A stretch of DNA of 64,000 nucleotides from Pseudomonadota bacterium (GTDB lineage: Bacteria; Pseudomonadota; Alphaproteobacteria; Rhizobiales; Devosiaceae). Each line of letters opens with the position of its first letter. Position 1 is the first letter of the stretch. Shown here piece after piece: positions 8,332 through 17,194 of this stretch. The position numbers and the translations under genes are program-made. The stretch is taken from the NCBI GenBank assembly GCA_023391095.1, contig JAEWBN010000009.1:186001-250000 (forward strand), given 5' to 3'. The notes beneath the pieces are model-generated. The model was given only the letters and a program-made list of their open reading frames with translations, was not told the DNA's origin and did not search any database.

Positions 8332-9045
8332 ATGGACAAGACCGAACGCCTCTTTTCCATCATGGATGCCCTGCGCAGGCACCGCCGGCCGATCACGGCT
8401 GCAGCCCTGGCCGAGGAGCAGGGCGTATCGGTCCGCACGCTCTATCGCGACATCCAGACCCTTATCGGGCTGGGCGCGCCTATCGATGGCGAAGCGGGGA
8501 TCGGCTACATGCTGAGGCCCGGTTTTTTCCTTCCGCCACTGATGTTTAGTCCAGAGGAGCTGGAGGCATTGGTCCTTGGCGCCCGCTGGGTCGAGACCCA
8601 GCCGGACGACGGTTTGGGCGCCGCCGCACGCAATGCCCTCGCAAAAATCGCCACCGCTTCGCCCGAGGATCTGCGCGACCGCATCAGCGACACCGCCCTC
8701 TGGCCCGTCGCCATCTGGGGCCAGCGCAAGCCGATCGCCGTCCTTGCCGACATCCGCCTCGCCATGCGGCAGGAAAAAGCCGTGACCATCGACTACGAAG
8801 ACGTTGAAGGCCGCGCCTCCTGCCGCACGATTTGGCCGGTGGGTCTGGCATTTTATGAGGGAAAACAAACAATTGCGGCCTGGTGCCTATTGCGCCAGGA
8901 CTTCCGGACCTTCCGTACCGACCGTATCGCGCGCCTCGCCATCACCGACGAACGCTATGGCAAACGGCGATCCATTCTGGAACGCGAATGGCGGGCGAGC
9001 TGGGTGCAGGACCCCCATTTCGATCCGGACGACAGCAAAAGCTAA
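8332..9045 (+). CDS. HTH/WYL-domain transcriptional regulator
   Basis: A DeoR-like winged HTH (residues about 5-60, RRPITAAALAEEQGVSVRTLYRDIQTL) is followed by a WYL ligand-sensing domain (residues about 140-215, AVTIDYEDVEG...IWPVGLAFYEGKQTIAAWCLLRQDFRTFRTDRI). Length 237-238 residues is typical of YafY-like regulators. I chose ATG 8332, behind GGAGG at about 8320, over an upstream in-frame start at 8278. An imperfect direct repeat upstream suggests self-regulation. It converges on the ScfR-like gene with a 4-base overlap of stop codons (9042-9045). Its ligand and targets are unknown. Confidence 0.9.
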   Translation: MDKTERLFSIMDALRRHRRPITAAALAEEQGVSVRTLYRDIQTLIGLGAPIDGEAGIGYMLRPGFFLPPLMFSPEELEALVLGARWVETQPDDGLGAAARNALAKIATASPEDLRDRISDTALWPVAIWGQRKPIAVLADIRLAMRQEKAVTIDYEDVEGRASCRTIWPVGLAFYEGKQTIAAWCLLRQDFRTFRTDRIARLAITDERYGKRRSILEREWRASWVQDPHFDPDDSKS

Positions 9046-10451
9046 AGCATTCGCGCGTAAAGGCTTTCGGGCCGCACATTGTCGTCGATGCGGAAGCGGT
9101 GATCGGCAGGCGGATGCGCCCGCTGCCCGCATTCCAGCCGCGGACAGATCCGGCACCCAACCCCGATCGGCACGACCTGATGCTCACTGGCCAGGTCCAT
9201 GCCGTCGGAATAGATCATTTCCCTGGCGTGATGAATGGCGCATCCGAGCCCGATGGAAAGGTAGCGGCGCGGCGCGTGGTAACGGTAATCGCCCTTGGTA
9301 ATGGTCCGCGCAATACAGAAATAACGCTGGCCATCGGGCATCTGGCTCACCTGGACATTGATCCGTTCCGGCGCGAGGAAAGCCGCATAAATGTTCCAGC
9401 GGGGACAGGCTCCGGAATGGCGCGGAATGTGGATGCCCGACAGCGAGAAGCGCTTGGAGATGTTTCCGGCAATGTCGGTCCGCACCAGATGCAGCGGAAT
9501 GCCCGAAGCGCCCTTGCGCTGCAGCGTCGTCATCCGATGGCAGACCTGCTCGAAGCTCGCCCCGAACCTCCGCCCGATGCGCTCGATGTCGTAGCGGAAG
9601 TCCCGGCAGGCCCGGAGGAACGGCGCATAGGGCATGATCAGCGCGGCAGCGAAATAGGCCGAGAGGACATTGCGCGCGAGACCGGCCGCATCACCCTCGG
9701 GGAGATCGGCCTCGGCAATGATTGCGTCAATCTCGGTGCCGCCGGCCAGTTGGCCAAGATGCTGGGCGAGAAGGAAATTCGCCGTTTCCGTCGAGAGCAG
9801 ATCGGACACTAGCACCTGGCGGCGTGCCGGGTCGAACTGCCGGGCTATGCCATGGGGCAAGGATGCCAGGCGCACTTCGAGGCCGAAAACGTTGAAGAGA
9901 TAGGTGCGCAGCCCGGCGTCGAAGCTGTCGCCGGAATTATCGATATCCCCGCGGACGCGTTCCGCCGTATCCTCGAGGGCCGGAAAATAGTTCGAACTGG
10001 CCTGGAGGAAGTCGGAAATTGCGTCGGTTGCGAGGTGGAAGGGCTCGCTTTCTCCCCTCAACGCGCCGGTGTCGGCCCCAGATGTGAGGCGCTTGTAGCG
10101 ATCATATAATGTCAGCACCGCGCGGGCCGCGGCCGGATTGGAATGGGCAAGGTCGCGGATTTCGAGGTTGGTGACGTCGCTGTCGGCAAACATGTCGTCG
10201 CCAAAGGCTTCCATGAGGTCGCCGACCAGACGCCCCTCATCGCCATCGACCAGTTCGCCGGGCTCGACGCCAAAGTGGCCGGCGATGGAAAAGAGCAGGG
10301 GTACGGTCACCTTGCGCCGATTGTGCTCGATGAGGTTGAGATAGCTGGCCGAGATGCCCAGCGCCTGGGCGAGATCGGCCTGCGCCAGCCCGCGCTGGCG
10401 GCGTAAACGCTTGATCCGACCGCCGATTTGCGCGTCTCCCTGCTCCGCCAT
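9042..10451 (-). CDS. ScfR/RamB-like short-chain acyl-CoA regulator (XRE HTH + DUF2083)
   Basis: Likely controls the glyoxylate bypass gene aceA beside it. The N-terminal XRE helix-turn-helix is RRQRGLAQADLAQALGISASYLNLIEHNRR (residues about 17-46). A middle ImmA/IrrE-like region (about 170-260) lacks a clear HExxH metal motif. The C-terminal DUF2083 region ends with the Cys-containing segment GCRICPRLECGQRAHPP. At 469 residues it fits the RamB/PrpC-regulator group that senses acetate or propionate metabolism. It is divergent from a small protein gene and isocitrate lyase. The intervening region has four TTTACA repeats that may be its operators. Ligand and target are inferred from family and neighbourhood. 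Confidence 0.9.
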   Translation of the reverse strand: MAEQGDAQIGGRIKRLRRQRGLAQADLAQALGISASYLNLIEHNRRKVTVPLLFSIAGHFGVEPGELVDGDEGRLVGDLMEAFGDDMFADSDVTNLEIRDLAHSNPAAARAVLTLYDRYKRLTSGADTGALRGESEPFHLATDAISDFLQASSNYFPALEDTAERVRGDIDNSGDSFDAGLRTYLFNVFGLEVRLASLPHGIARQFDPARRQVLVSDLLSTETANFLLAQHLGQLAGGTEIDAIIAEADLPEGDAAGLARNVLSAYFAAALIMPYAPFLRACRDFRYDIERIGRRFGASFEQVCHRMTTLQRKGASGIPLHLVRTDIAGNISKRFSLSGIHIPRHSGACPRWNIYAAFLAPERINVQVSQMPDGQRYFCIARTITKGDYRYHAPRRYLSIGLGCAIHHAREMIYSDGMDLASEHQVVPIGVGCRICPRLECGQRAHPPADHRFRIDDNVRPESLYARML

Positions 10452-10463
10452 TTACCCCTCCAA

Positions 10464-10572
10464 TTTACATGCTTTACACAAATAGTCTGCGATCTTGACT
10501 GTCGCTTTACAGCTTAACTGGCGGTTAGGCACTTATTTCTTGCATATCCAGTGCATCTGTCAAATCTTTACA
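10464..10572. promoter_or_regulatory. Four TTTACA repeats between the ScfR-like regulator and the small protein gene
   Basis: TTTACA occurs at 10464-10469, 10473-10478, 10506-10511 and 10567-10572, all on the plus strand, within the 141-base divergent promoter. A CtrA-like sequence TTAA-N7-TTAG lies at 10514-10528. The repeated hexamer is a good candidate for regulator binding. Confidence 0.5.
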
Positions 10573-10592
10573 AAAACAGACGGAGAAGCGAT

Positions 10593-10820
10593 ATGCCCAC
10601 GACACTTGACCAGCGCGACGAGTACATCACCATCATCGCCCCTACGGCCAACGAGGCCATGGCGCAGTTCAAGGCGCGCGGCCTTGATGCCCTGGGCTAT
10701 GCCATTGCCTGCCGCATCGGCAGGCATCAATTCACGCTCGTGGGGGGCGAGGACGCCCAGGAGCTATTTTCGGGCGCCGGCATGATCGCCGCCACATTCA
10801 GCCGCAAGGTCGAAAGCTAA
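10593..10820 (+). CDS. Small conserved protein next to isocitrate lyase
   Basis: A 75-residue soluble protein starting MPTTLDQRDEYITIIAPTAN. It has no signal peptide, membrane segment or cysteine cluster beyond a single Cys in AIACRIGRHQFTLVGG. The shape suggests a small alpha/beta fold. ATG 10593 has GGAGAAG eight bases upstream. The gene sits between the ScfR-like regulator (divergent) and aceA (same strand, 97-base gap). I recall similar small genes in this position in other Hyphomicrobiales, so it is probably real and linked to the glyoxylate bypass. Function unknown. Confidence 0.8.
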   Translation: MPTTLDQRDEYITIIAPTANEAMAQFKARGLDALGYAIACRIGRHQFTLVGGEDAQELFSGAGMIAATFSRKVES

Positions 10821-10840
10821 CCGGCCGACCGATCAGCAAA

Positions 10841-10854
10841 GTTTCACGTGAATC
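10841..10854. other. parS-like site 1
   Basis: GTTTCACGTGAATC, between the small protein gene and aceA. It differs from the central 14 bases of the consensus ParB site (GTTTCACGTGAAAC) at one base. The right half GAATC is a GANTC methylation site. Confidence 0.55.
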
Positions 10855-10917
10855 CCGAACCTGCGCCTCCGCCCTCCGGCGGTGGATGGCGAAGCCATGT
10901 CAAAAGAGGAGACCGAC

Positions 10918-12213
10918 ATGCTCGACAAGCCCCAGAACCCCGAAGCCTTCCCGACCCCGGACTATGCCCCCGACCGGTGGCGCACCATCGCCCGCACCTA
11001 TACGCCAGCCGATGTGCGGCGCCTGGCCGGGTCGCTGCCCATCCGTCACTCCCTGGCCGAAAATGGCGCCAAGAAGCTCTGGCAATTGCTGCAGACCGAG
11101 GATTTTGTCCCGACGCTGGGTACCTTTACCGGCAATCAGGCGGTGCAGCAGGTCAAGGCGGGTCTTAAGGCCATCTATCTTTCCGGCTGGCAGGTGGCTG
11201 CCGACGCGAATAGCTCCGGAAACATGTATCCCGACCAATCGCTTTATCCGGTCGACAGCGTGCCGAGCGTGGTGAAGCGCATCAACAGGGCCCTTCAGCG
11301 CGCCGATCAGATCCAGACCATGGAGCAGGCCGATGGGATCGCGACCACCGACCTCGATTTCTTCGTGCCGATCATCGCCGACGCCGAAGCCGGTTTTGGC
11401 GGCGCGCTGAATGTTTTCGAGCTGATGAAGGCCATGATCGAAGCCGGCGCGGCCGCCGTGCATTTCGAGGACCAGCTGGCCAGCGAGAAGAAATGCGGGC
11501 ATCTGGGCGGCAAGGTCCTCGTGCCCACCAGCCAATTCATTCGCACGCTCAATTCAGCGCGCCTCGCCGCCGATATCATGGGCGTGCCGACCCTAATCAT
11601 GGCGCGTACCGACGCCGAGGCAGCGCGGCTCATCACGTCTGACATCGACGACTACGACAAGCCATTCGTCACCGACGAGCGGACGACCGAAGGCTTCTAC
11701 CGGCTCAAGGGCGGGATCGAGTGTGCCATCGCCCGCGGCCTCGCTTACGCGCCCTATGCCGATCTCATCTGGTGCGAGACATCGACACCAGATCTCGGGG
11801 AAGCCCGCAAGTTTGCCGAAGCCATTCGTGCGCAATATCCCGATCAGATGCTGGCCTATAACTGCTCACCCAGCTTCAACTGGGCCAAGCACATGGATGA
11901 AGCCGCGATGGCGCAGTTCCAGCGTGAACTGGGCGCGATGGGCTACAAGTATCAGTTCATTACGTTGGCCGGGTTTCACAATCTCAGCCTCACCACATTC
12001 GAACTGGCGCGCAGCTACAAGGAAAACGGCATGGCTGGCTATTCGCGACTACAACAGGCCGAGTTTGACGCCGAGGCGCATGGTTTCTCGGCCGTCCGCC
12101 ACCAGCGAGAAGTGGGCACGAGCTATTTCGACGCGATCTCGATGACCGTCAGCGAAGGCCAGAGCGCCACGACCGCCATGGCCGAATCCACTGAGACGGC
12201 GCAATTCCACTAG
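10918..12213 (+). CDS. aceA: Isocitrate lyase
   Basis: Splits isocitrate into glyoxylate and succinate, the first step of the glyoxylate bypass for growth on acetate or fatty acids. The catalytic loop KKCGHLGGKVLVP contains the active-site Cys. GIATTDLDFFVPIIADAEAGFGG supplies metal-binding Asp residues, and NCSPSFNW and TLAGFHNLS are typical. At 431 residues it matches the E. coli type. ATG 10918 follows AGAGGAG; another in-frame ATG at 10897 has no good ribosome site. It lies downstream of the ScfR-like regulator and the small protein gene. Malate synthase is not in the window. Confidence 0.97.
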   Translation: MLDKPQNPEAFPTPDYAPDRWRTIARTYTPADVRRLAGSLPIRHSLAENGAKKLWQLLQTEDFVPTLGTFTGNQAVQQVKAGLKAIYLSGWQVAADANSSGNMYPDQSLYPVDSVPSVVKRINRALQRADQIQTMEQADGIATTDLDFFVPIIADAEAGFGGALNVFELMKAMIEAGAAAVHFEDQLASEKKCGHLGGKVLVPTSQFIRTLNSARLAADIMGVPTLIMARTDAEAARLITSDIDDYDKPFVTDERTTEGFYRLKGGIECAIARGLAYAPYADLIWCETSTPDLGEARKFAEAIRAQYPDQMLAYNCSPSFNWAKHMDEAAMAQFQRELGAMGYKYQFITLAGFHNLSLTTFELARSYKENGMAGYSRLQQAEFDAEAHGFSAVRHQREVGTSYFDAISMTVSEGQSATTAMAESTETAQFH

Positions 12214-12219
12214 GCCTCG

Positions 12220-12248
12220 CCGCGCCGGGGCCAAAGGCTCCGGCGCGG
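12220..12248. terminator. Hairpin downstream of aceA
   Basis: CCGCGCCGG at 12220-12228 pairs perfectly with CCGGCGCGG at 12240-12248. No T-run follows; a parS-like site begins at 12248. It probably ends aceA transcription, and the convergent gene ends at 12271. Confidence 0.5.
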
Positions 12249-12261
12249 ATTCACGTGAAAC
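12248..12261. other. parS-like site 2
   Basis: GATTCACGTGAAAC, the reverse complement of site 1's GTTTCACGTGAATC. It lies between the convergent aceA and CSD-DUF1294 genes. It is the only copy of the six in this orientation. Confidence 0.55.
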
Positions 12262-12270
12262 AGGGCGTTA

Positions 12271-12921
12271 TTATTGGCCGCGCAAAAGCTCAGGCAGGGC
12301 CAGGATTTCGTCGAAGGTAATGAGCCCACTCGCCAATCCCCCCAGCCAGATGGCATGGACCGCCGACAAGAGCAGAGTCGCGGCCACAAAGTCCGGTTTG
12401 CGCGTTTTGTGGCGGAAGATGGCTTGGGCCATCAGCCCGCCAATAATGCCTCCGACCAGATCGAAACCCAGCAAAAACGCTTCGCTGATGCGGCGCCTGC
12501 CACCTTCGGCAAAGGCCTTGTCCGCGCGATACGACGAGAAGGAGACGGCGCTGGTGATGCCGTAAGTAACTACCAGCAGCATGGACACGCGGCCTAAAAG
12601 CACCGCGAGAAGAAGAAGCGCTGCCAGCAGGCCCGCAAAGGGGATGCGCCAGTCGAGCGTGATCCCACGGCTTTTGGCATCTGCCCGGCGCGGCTGCCGA
12701 ATGGTCCGAGATCTTGAGCCTCGAACGGTCGCTGATCTGACTTCCGCCCGCCCATCACGGCCCTGGCCCGGAACAAAGGTCATGACGTCGCCGACCCTGG
12801 GTCTTTCCGCCAGCGGCGTTATGGCGGTGACATGAACGAAATATCGTTGGCCCGTATCGGTCTCTATAAAGCCGAATCCGCGCGCGTCGTCCCAGTGCAC
12901 TAGCTGTCCGGTCAGGGGCAT
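12271..12921 (-). CDS. Cold-shock domain fused to DUF1294 membrane domain
   Basis: A 216-residue protein. Residues about 1-65 form a cold-shock domain with the RNA-binding strand motifs ARGFGFIE and QRYFVHVTAI. After a basic linker (RGSRSRTIRQPRRADAK) come about four hydrophobic segments of the DUF1294 type (YRADKAFAEGGRRRISE, FLLGFDLVGGIIGGLMAQAIFRHKTRK). The arrangement predicts a nucleic-acid-binding domain tethered to the inner membrane. The fusion is known in many proteobacteria, but its job is not established. It converges with aceA and is followed by comM on the same strand. Confidence 0.92.
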   Translation of the reverse strand: MPLTGQLVHWDDARGFGFIETDTGQRYFVHVTAITPLAERPRVGDVMTFVPGQGRDGRAEVRSATVRGSRSRTIRQPRRADAKSRGITLDWRIPFAGLLAALLLLAVLLGRVSMLLVVTYGITSAVSFSSYRADKAFAEGGRRRISEAFLLGFDLVGGIIGGLMAQAIFRHKTRKPDFVAATLLLSAVHAIWLGGLASGLITFDEILALPELLRGQ

Positions 12922-12973
12922 GCCCGCTCCGGTTCAAAGGCAGAGACCGACCGCTCCCTTATGCTTCGCGCCG

Positions 12974-14500
12974 TCACGCCGCACCGAAGTTCAAGCGATA
13001 GCTCAGGGCTTCAGCGACATGCGGCCGAGACACGGTCCGGGATCCCTCTAGGTCCGCCAGCGTGCGGGCGACCCGGAGTACCCGGTGGTAGGCGCGCGCG
13101 GAGAGCTTGAATCGCTCCGCGGCCTGAAGCAGCAGCGACTGACTTTCCCGATCCGGCACGACCAGCTTTTCTATCAGGCCCGACGATGCCGCGGCATTGG
13201 TCAGGGTGCGCGGCTCGCCGGCCGCCTCATAGCGCTGCCGCTGGATGTCGCGGGCCGCAGCGACCCGAGCCGCAACGGCGGCGGACGGCTCTGCCGTGGT
13301 GGCGGGGGCGAACATGTCGGCGGCCGTCACGGCAGGGAGGTCGATGCGGATATCGATGCGGTCGAGAAAGGGGCCGGAGACGCGCGACTGGTAATCCGCC
13401 GCGCAGGCAAGTCCGCGCTTGCATGTGTGACCCGGCGTTCCCGCCAAGCCACATTTGCAGGGGTTCATGGCGGCAACCAGCTGAAAACGGCTGGGATAGG
13501 CAATGCGGGCATTGGCACGGGCAATGACCGTCTCGCCGCTTTCCAAAGGCTGGCGCAGGCTATCAAGAACGCTGGGCTGAAACTCTGGAAGTTCGTCCAG
13601 AAACAGAACGCCATTGTGCGCCAGGCTCACTTCGCCCGGCTTGACCCGCAGGCCACCGCCCACAAGCGCCGCCATGGATGCCGAATGATGCGGGGCACGG
13701 AACGGCCGCCTGTCGGACAGAGCACCGCCGGAGAGCTCGCCGGCAATCGACTGGATCATTGAAATGTCCAGCAGTTCGCGTGCACTGAGCGGCGGCAGGA
13801 TGGAGGGCAGGCGCGCGGCCAACATGGATTTTCCGGCGCCCGGCGGCCCCACCATGAGGAGGTTGTGCCCTCCGGCCGCGGCAACTTCGAGCGCTCGGCG
13901 CGCCACGGCCTGTCCGCGCACATCGACGAGATCGGGGAGTTCATGGGCTGCGGTGAGCTGTCTGCCCGGCTTTGGGCGTGCCTGGAGTTGATGCCCCGTC
14001 AAGTGATTGACCAGCGCCAGCAGGCTGTCGGCGGCAATGATGTCGATCTCTTCGCCTGCCCAGGCAGCCTCGGGCCCGGATGCAGAAGGGCAGACGATCC
14101 CCATGCCACGCCCATGAGCGGCCATGGCGGTGGGCAGGATGCCTCCGACATGGGCAAGCCGTCCATCGAGGCCGAGTTCTCCCAGCGCCACATAGCCATC
14201 GAGCGCATCCTGGGGAATTGCGCCCAGGGCCGCCATCAGCGCCAGCGCGATGGGCAGGTCGTAGTGACTACCCTCCTTTGGCAGATCCGCCGGCGCCAAA
14301 TTGATGGTGATGCGTTTGGGGGGCAGCCCGAGCCCTGACGCAGTGAGCGCCGCCCGAACGCGTTCGCCACTTTCGCGCACCGCCTTGTCCGGCAGCCCTA
14401 CCAACACAAAGCCGGGCATGCCCGGCGCAATCTGCGCCTGCACGTCGACCGGCACGGCATCAATACCCTGAAACGCGACCGTGGCTACCCTGGCGACCAT
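12974..14500 (-). CDS. comM: YifB/ComM-family Mg-chelatase-like AAA+ ATPase
   Basis: About 508 residues. It has an N-terminal Lon-protease-like fold (MVARVATVAFQGIDAVPVDVQAQ), a central AAA+ domain with Walker A GPPGAGKSMLAARLPSILPPL, Walker B GVLFLDELPEF and sensor AMNPCKCG, and the C-terminal Mg-chelatase domain. In Vibrio, ComM promotes branch migration of recombining DNA during natural transformation, so a role in homologous recombination is likely. I place the start at ATG 14500 (MVARVAT, the usual family start); a TTG at 14512 is possible. No strong ribosome site is seen. Confidence 0.94.
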   Translation of the reverse strand: MVARVATVAFQGIDAVPVDVQAQIAPGMPGFVLVGLPDKAVRESGERVRAALTASGLGLPPKRITINLAPADLPKEGSHYDLPIALALMAALGAIPQDALDGYVALGELGLDGRLAHVGGILPTAMAAHGRGMGIVCPSASGPEAAWAGEEIDIIAADSLLALVNHLTGHQLQARPKPGRQLTAAHELPDLVDVRGQAVARRALEVAAAGGHNLLMVGPPGAGKSMLAARLPSILPPLSARELLDISMIQSIAGELSGGALSDRRPFRAPHHSASMAALVGGGLRVKPGEVSLAHNGVLFLDELPEFQPSVLDSLRQPLESGETVIARANARIAYPSRFQLVAAMNPCKCGLAGTPGHTCKRGLACAADYQSRVSGPFLDRIDIRIDLPAVTAADMFAPATTAEPSAAVAARVAAARDIQRQRYEAAGEPRTLTNAAASSGLIEKLVVPDRESQSLLLQAAERFKLSARAYHRVLRVARTLADLEGSRTVSRPHVAEALSYRLNFGAA

Positions 14501-14609
14501 GCTCAACCCCAAGCTCAGGGTCAGTTAAACAATAGAGTTGTCCATTGGCAAGAACATTTACGGAACAAAAGGCGGTTCATTAACTATGCCGGCTGCCACA
14601 TTAGTTACC

Positions 14610-14624
14610 CTAAAGCTCCGTTAA
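14610..14624. promoter_or_regulatory. CtrA-like box upstream of the GH25 gene
   Basis: CTAA-N7-TTAA, seven of eight bases of the alphaproteobacterial CtrA site TTAA-N7-TTAA, in the promoter region of the GH25 lipoprotein. Confidence 0.35.
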
Positions 14625-14679
14625 CCTCGCCATGTTGAATCAAATCCTGATTTTCATTGTGTACCGAGTGTTTCGACCC

Positions 14680-15522
14680 ATGGCCGCCGCCCGGATTTTT
14701 TCTGGATTTTCTGCTTTTCCCCGCCTGGCCATGATTGGCCTCCTGACGGCAACGCTTTCGGCCTGTGCGGCCGGGATGGGCGGGCTATATGGCGCCATTC
14801 CCGGTGACAACCGACCCCATTCGGGCGTCGACCGCGCCCGTTCCATGCCCATCCAGGGCATCGATGTGGCGCGCTATCAGGAGAATGTCGATTTTCCCAA
14901 GGCGCGCGCGGCCGGCATTCATTTCGTCTTCATGAAGGCGACCGAAGGCAAGGACTATATCGACCCCAATTTCCAGGCCAACTGGATCCGCGCCCGCGAC
15001 GCCGGCATGCCAAGGGGCGCCTATCACTTCATGACCTGGTGCTCCACCGCCGCCGAGCAGGCCGCCTGGTTCGTGCGCAATGTCCCCGCCGATCCGAGCG
15101 CGCTGCCGCCCGTTCTCGACCTTGAATGGAACAACCATTCGAGCTGCAAGGTGAAACCCAGCAAGGCGGATGCTCTGGAGAAAATCCAGGTCATGCTGAC
15201 CGCTATGGAGCAGCATACCGGCAAGCTGCCAATCATCTACACCGACATGAACTTCCACCGCGATATTCTGGAAGGCGTGTACCTGCCCAACACGTTCTGG
15301 CTGCGCTCGACTGCTGCCGAGCCGCACGAGCGCTACAAGAACCGTCCCTGGACCTTCTGGCAGTATACCCAGACGGGCGTCGTCCCGGGCGTGCGGGGCG
15401 AGGTGGATCGCAACGTGTTCTATGGCAATCAGAACGACTGGCTGATGTTCCTTTCGACCGGGTGCGATCCGCGCGCCATAGCCACGCTGCGGGCCAGCGG
15501 ACGCTGCCAGTTCGCCAAGTAG
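14680..15522 (+). CDS. GH25 muramidase lipoprotein
   Basis: A lysozyme-like enzyme cutting peptidoglycan between MurNAc and GlcNAc, anchored in the envelope. The signal segment ends in a lipobox LSAC at residues 26-29 (from ATG 14680). The GH25 barrel begins QGIDVARYQENVDFPKARAAGIHFVFMKATEG with a catalytic Asp. The catalytic DxE is in PPVLDLEWNNHSSC, and WTFWQYTQTGVVPG is also typical. I prefer ATG 14680 because it gives a normal lipoprotein signal; an in-frame ATG at 14632 would add 16 residues encoded by unusually AT-rich sequence. It is divergent from comM. It may serve in wall growth or division; a CtrA-like box upstream would fit cell-cycle timing. Confidence 0.92.
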   Translation: MAAARIFSGFSAFPRLAMIGLLTATLSACAAGMGGLYGAIPGDNRPHSGVDRARSMPIQGIDVARYQENVDFPKARAAGIHFVFMKATEGKDYIDPNFQANWIRARDAGMPRGAYHFMTWCSTAAEQAAWFVRNVPADPSALPPVLDLEWNNHSSCKVKPSKADALEKIQVMLTAMEQHTGKLPIIYTDMNFHRDILEGVYLPNTFWLRSTAAEPHERYKNRPWTFWQYTQTGVVPGVRGEVDRNVFYGNQNDWLMFLSTGCDPRAIATLRASGRCQFAK

Positions 15523-15624
15523 GCCTCGCAACCGGATCTGTCGCCCGCGAATGCGGGTGGCCAGTTTGCGCCGCGACCAGTATAGGTTGCGGCGCAACTT
15601 ATTCTCGATCCTGGAGGGATGGGC

Positions 15625-16620
15625 ATGCTCGGTGAGTTTGGTCTTGATGGTCTCAGCGTCGTCCTGATCGCGCTGGGCATCCTGTTCCTGTTGGTGCTGT
15701 TCGCAGGCGCCAAGACGGTGCCCCAGGGCTACAACTACACCATCGAACGGTTCGGCAAATATACGCGCACCCTCAAGCCGGGCCTCAATATCATCGTGCC
15801 GTTCATCGACACCATCGGCAAGAAGATGAATGTGATGGAACAGGTGCTCGATGTGCCGCATCAGGAAGTCATCACCCGCGACAATGCCACGGTGACAGCA
15901 AACGGGGTGACCTTCTACCAGATCCTCGATGCCCCTTCGGCGGCGTACGAAGTGGCCAACCTGGAAAACGCCATCCTCAACCTCACCATGACCAATATCC
16001 GTTCGGTGATGGGCTCGATGGATCTCGACGAACTGCTCAGCCATCGCGACGAGATCAACGACCGGGTGTTGCGCGTGGTCGATACCGCCGTTGCACCCTG
16101 GGGCGTCAAGATCACCCGCATCGAGATCAAGGATATCGATCCGCCCAAGGACCTGGTGGAATCCATGGGCCGGCAGATGAAGGCGGAGCGCGAAAAGCGC
16201 GCCACGATCCTGGAAGCCGAAGGCCGGCGCCAGGCCGCCATTCTCAAGGCCGAGGGTGAAAAGCAGGCGCAGGTTCTGGAGGCCGAAGGCCGCAAGGAAG
16301 CCGCCTTCCGCGATGCCGAAGCCCGCGAACGCGCTGCAGAAGCCGAAGCCAAGGCGACCGAACTTGTGTCCAACGCCATTGCCTCGGGCAATGTGCAGGC
16401 GATCAACTACTTCGTCGCCAACAACTACATCAAGGCTCTGGAGGGGATTGCCACCTCGCCCAACCAGAAGCTTCTCATGCTGCCGGTCGAGGCCTCGAGC
16501 GTCATCGGCGCGATTGGCGGCATTGCCGAGATCGCCCGCGAAACCTTCAGCGGCGACAAGCCGACCGGTTCGGCCCGCACCACCAGCCGGCCCCCCAATG
16601 CCTCCAGCGCCGATCAATAG
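15625..16620 (+). CDS. qmcA: SPFH/stomatin-family membrane protein QmcA
   Basis: Inner-membrane protein with one N-terminal transmembrane segment (VVLIALGILFLLVLFAGA). It is followed by the band-7 domain (KTVPQGYNYTIERFGKYTRTLKPGLNIIVPFIDTIGKK ... EVITRDNATVTANGVTFYQI) and a long Ala/Glu-rich coiled coil at about residues 190-260. About 331 residues. It forms an operon with nfeD nine bases downstream, the standard qmcA-nfeD pair involved in membrane microdomains and quality control with FtsH. ATG 15625 lies 7 bases after GGAGG; an ATG at 15619 is too close to that site. Confidence 0.95.
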   Translation: MLGEFGLDGLSVVLIALGILFLLVLFAGAKTVPQGYNYTIERFGKYTRTLKPGLNIIVPFIDTIGKKMNVMEQVLDVPHQEVITRDNATVTANGVTFYQILDAPSAAYEVANLENAILNLTMTNIRSVMGSMDLDELLSHRDEINDRVLRVVDTAVAPWGVKITRIEIKDIDPPKDLVESMGRQMKAEREKRATILEAEGRRQAAILKAEGEKQAQVLEAEGRKEAAFRDAEARERAAEAEAKATELVSNAIASGNVQAINYFVANNYIKALEGIATSPNQKLLMLPVEASSVIGAIGGIAEIARETFSGDKPTGSARTTSRPPNASSADQ

Positions 16621-16629
16621 GCGAGCGAG

Positions 16630-17082
16630 ATGGAGCTGATTGTCTATCTGGCGGAAAATGGCCCTTGGAGCTGGATCGTCGCCGGGCTGGTGCTGCTCGG
16701 GCTCGAATTGGTCGTGCCCGGCGGCTATCTGCTGTGGCTGGGCGTTGCCGGGATTTTGACGGGCATGCTCACGCTCGTTCAGCCGCTGCCCTGGGCAGTG
16801 CAGTGGCTCATCTTTGGTGCCCTGTCGCTGGTGTCGATCCTGATCTGGCTGCGGCTGACGCGCCATCGCAAGGCACAAAGCGATCGCCCTTTGCTCAACA
16901 ATCGAGCCGATCGCTTCATCGGCGTCGAAGCCGTTCTGGACCATCCGATCGTTGAGGGCTTCGGGCGCATGGCCCTGGACGACACGGTCTGGCGGATTTC
17001 TGGCCCCGACCTGCCGGCGGGACGTCGCGTGCGGATCGTGGGTAGCGACGGTGCTGTGCTGCGCGTCGAGGCGCTCGACTAG
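16630..17082 (+). CDS. NfeD-family membrane protein
   Basis: A 150-residue short NfeD: three or four hydrophobic segments (about residues 10-75: WSWIVAGLVLLGLELVVPGGYLLWLGVAGILTGML) followed by a C-terminal OB-fold domain (RFIGVEAVLDHPIVEGFGRMALDDTVWRISGPDLPAGRRVRIVG). It partners the SPFH protein encoded just upstream (9-base gap). It is the YbbK type without a protease domain. It probably modulates the QmcA assembly in the inner membrane. Confidence 0.94.
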   Translation: MELIVYLAENGPWSWIVAGLVLLGLELVVPGGYLLWLGVAGILTGMLTLVQPLPWAVQWLIFGALSLVSILIWLRLTRHRKAQSDRPLLNNRADRFIGVEAVLDHPIVEGFGRMALDDTVWRISGPDLPAGRRVRIVGSDGAVLRVEALD

Positions 17083-17194
17083 GTATCGGCAAGGTTTCAT
17101 TAACCCTAAGCTGAAAGGATTGCGCACGCGCGCCCAGTGGTTCGCGGACCGGTCTGACGGCTGCCGGTCAAATCCAAGACCAGCGGAGCGGAAC

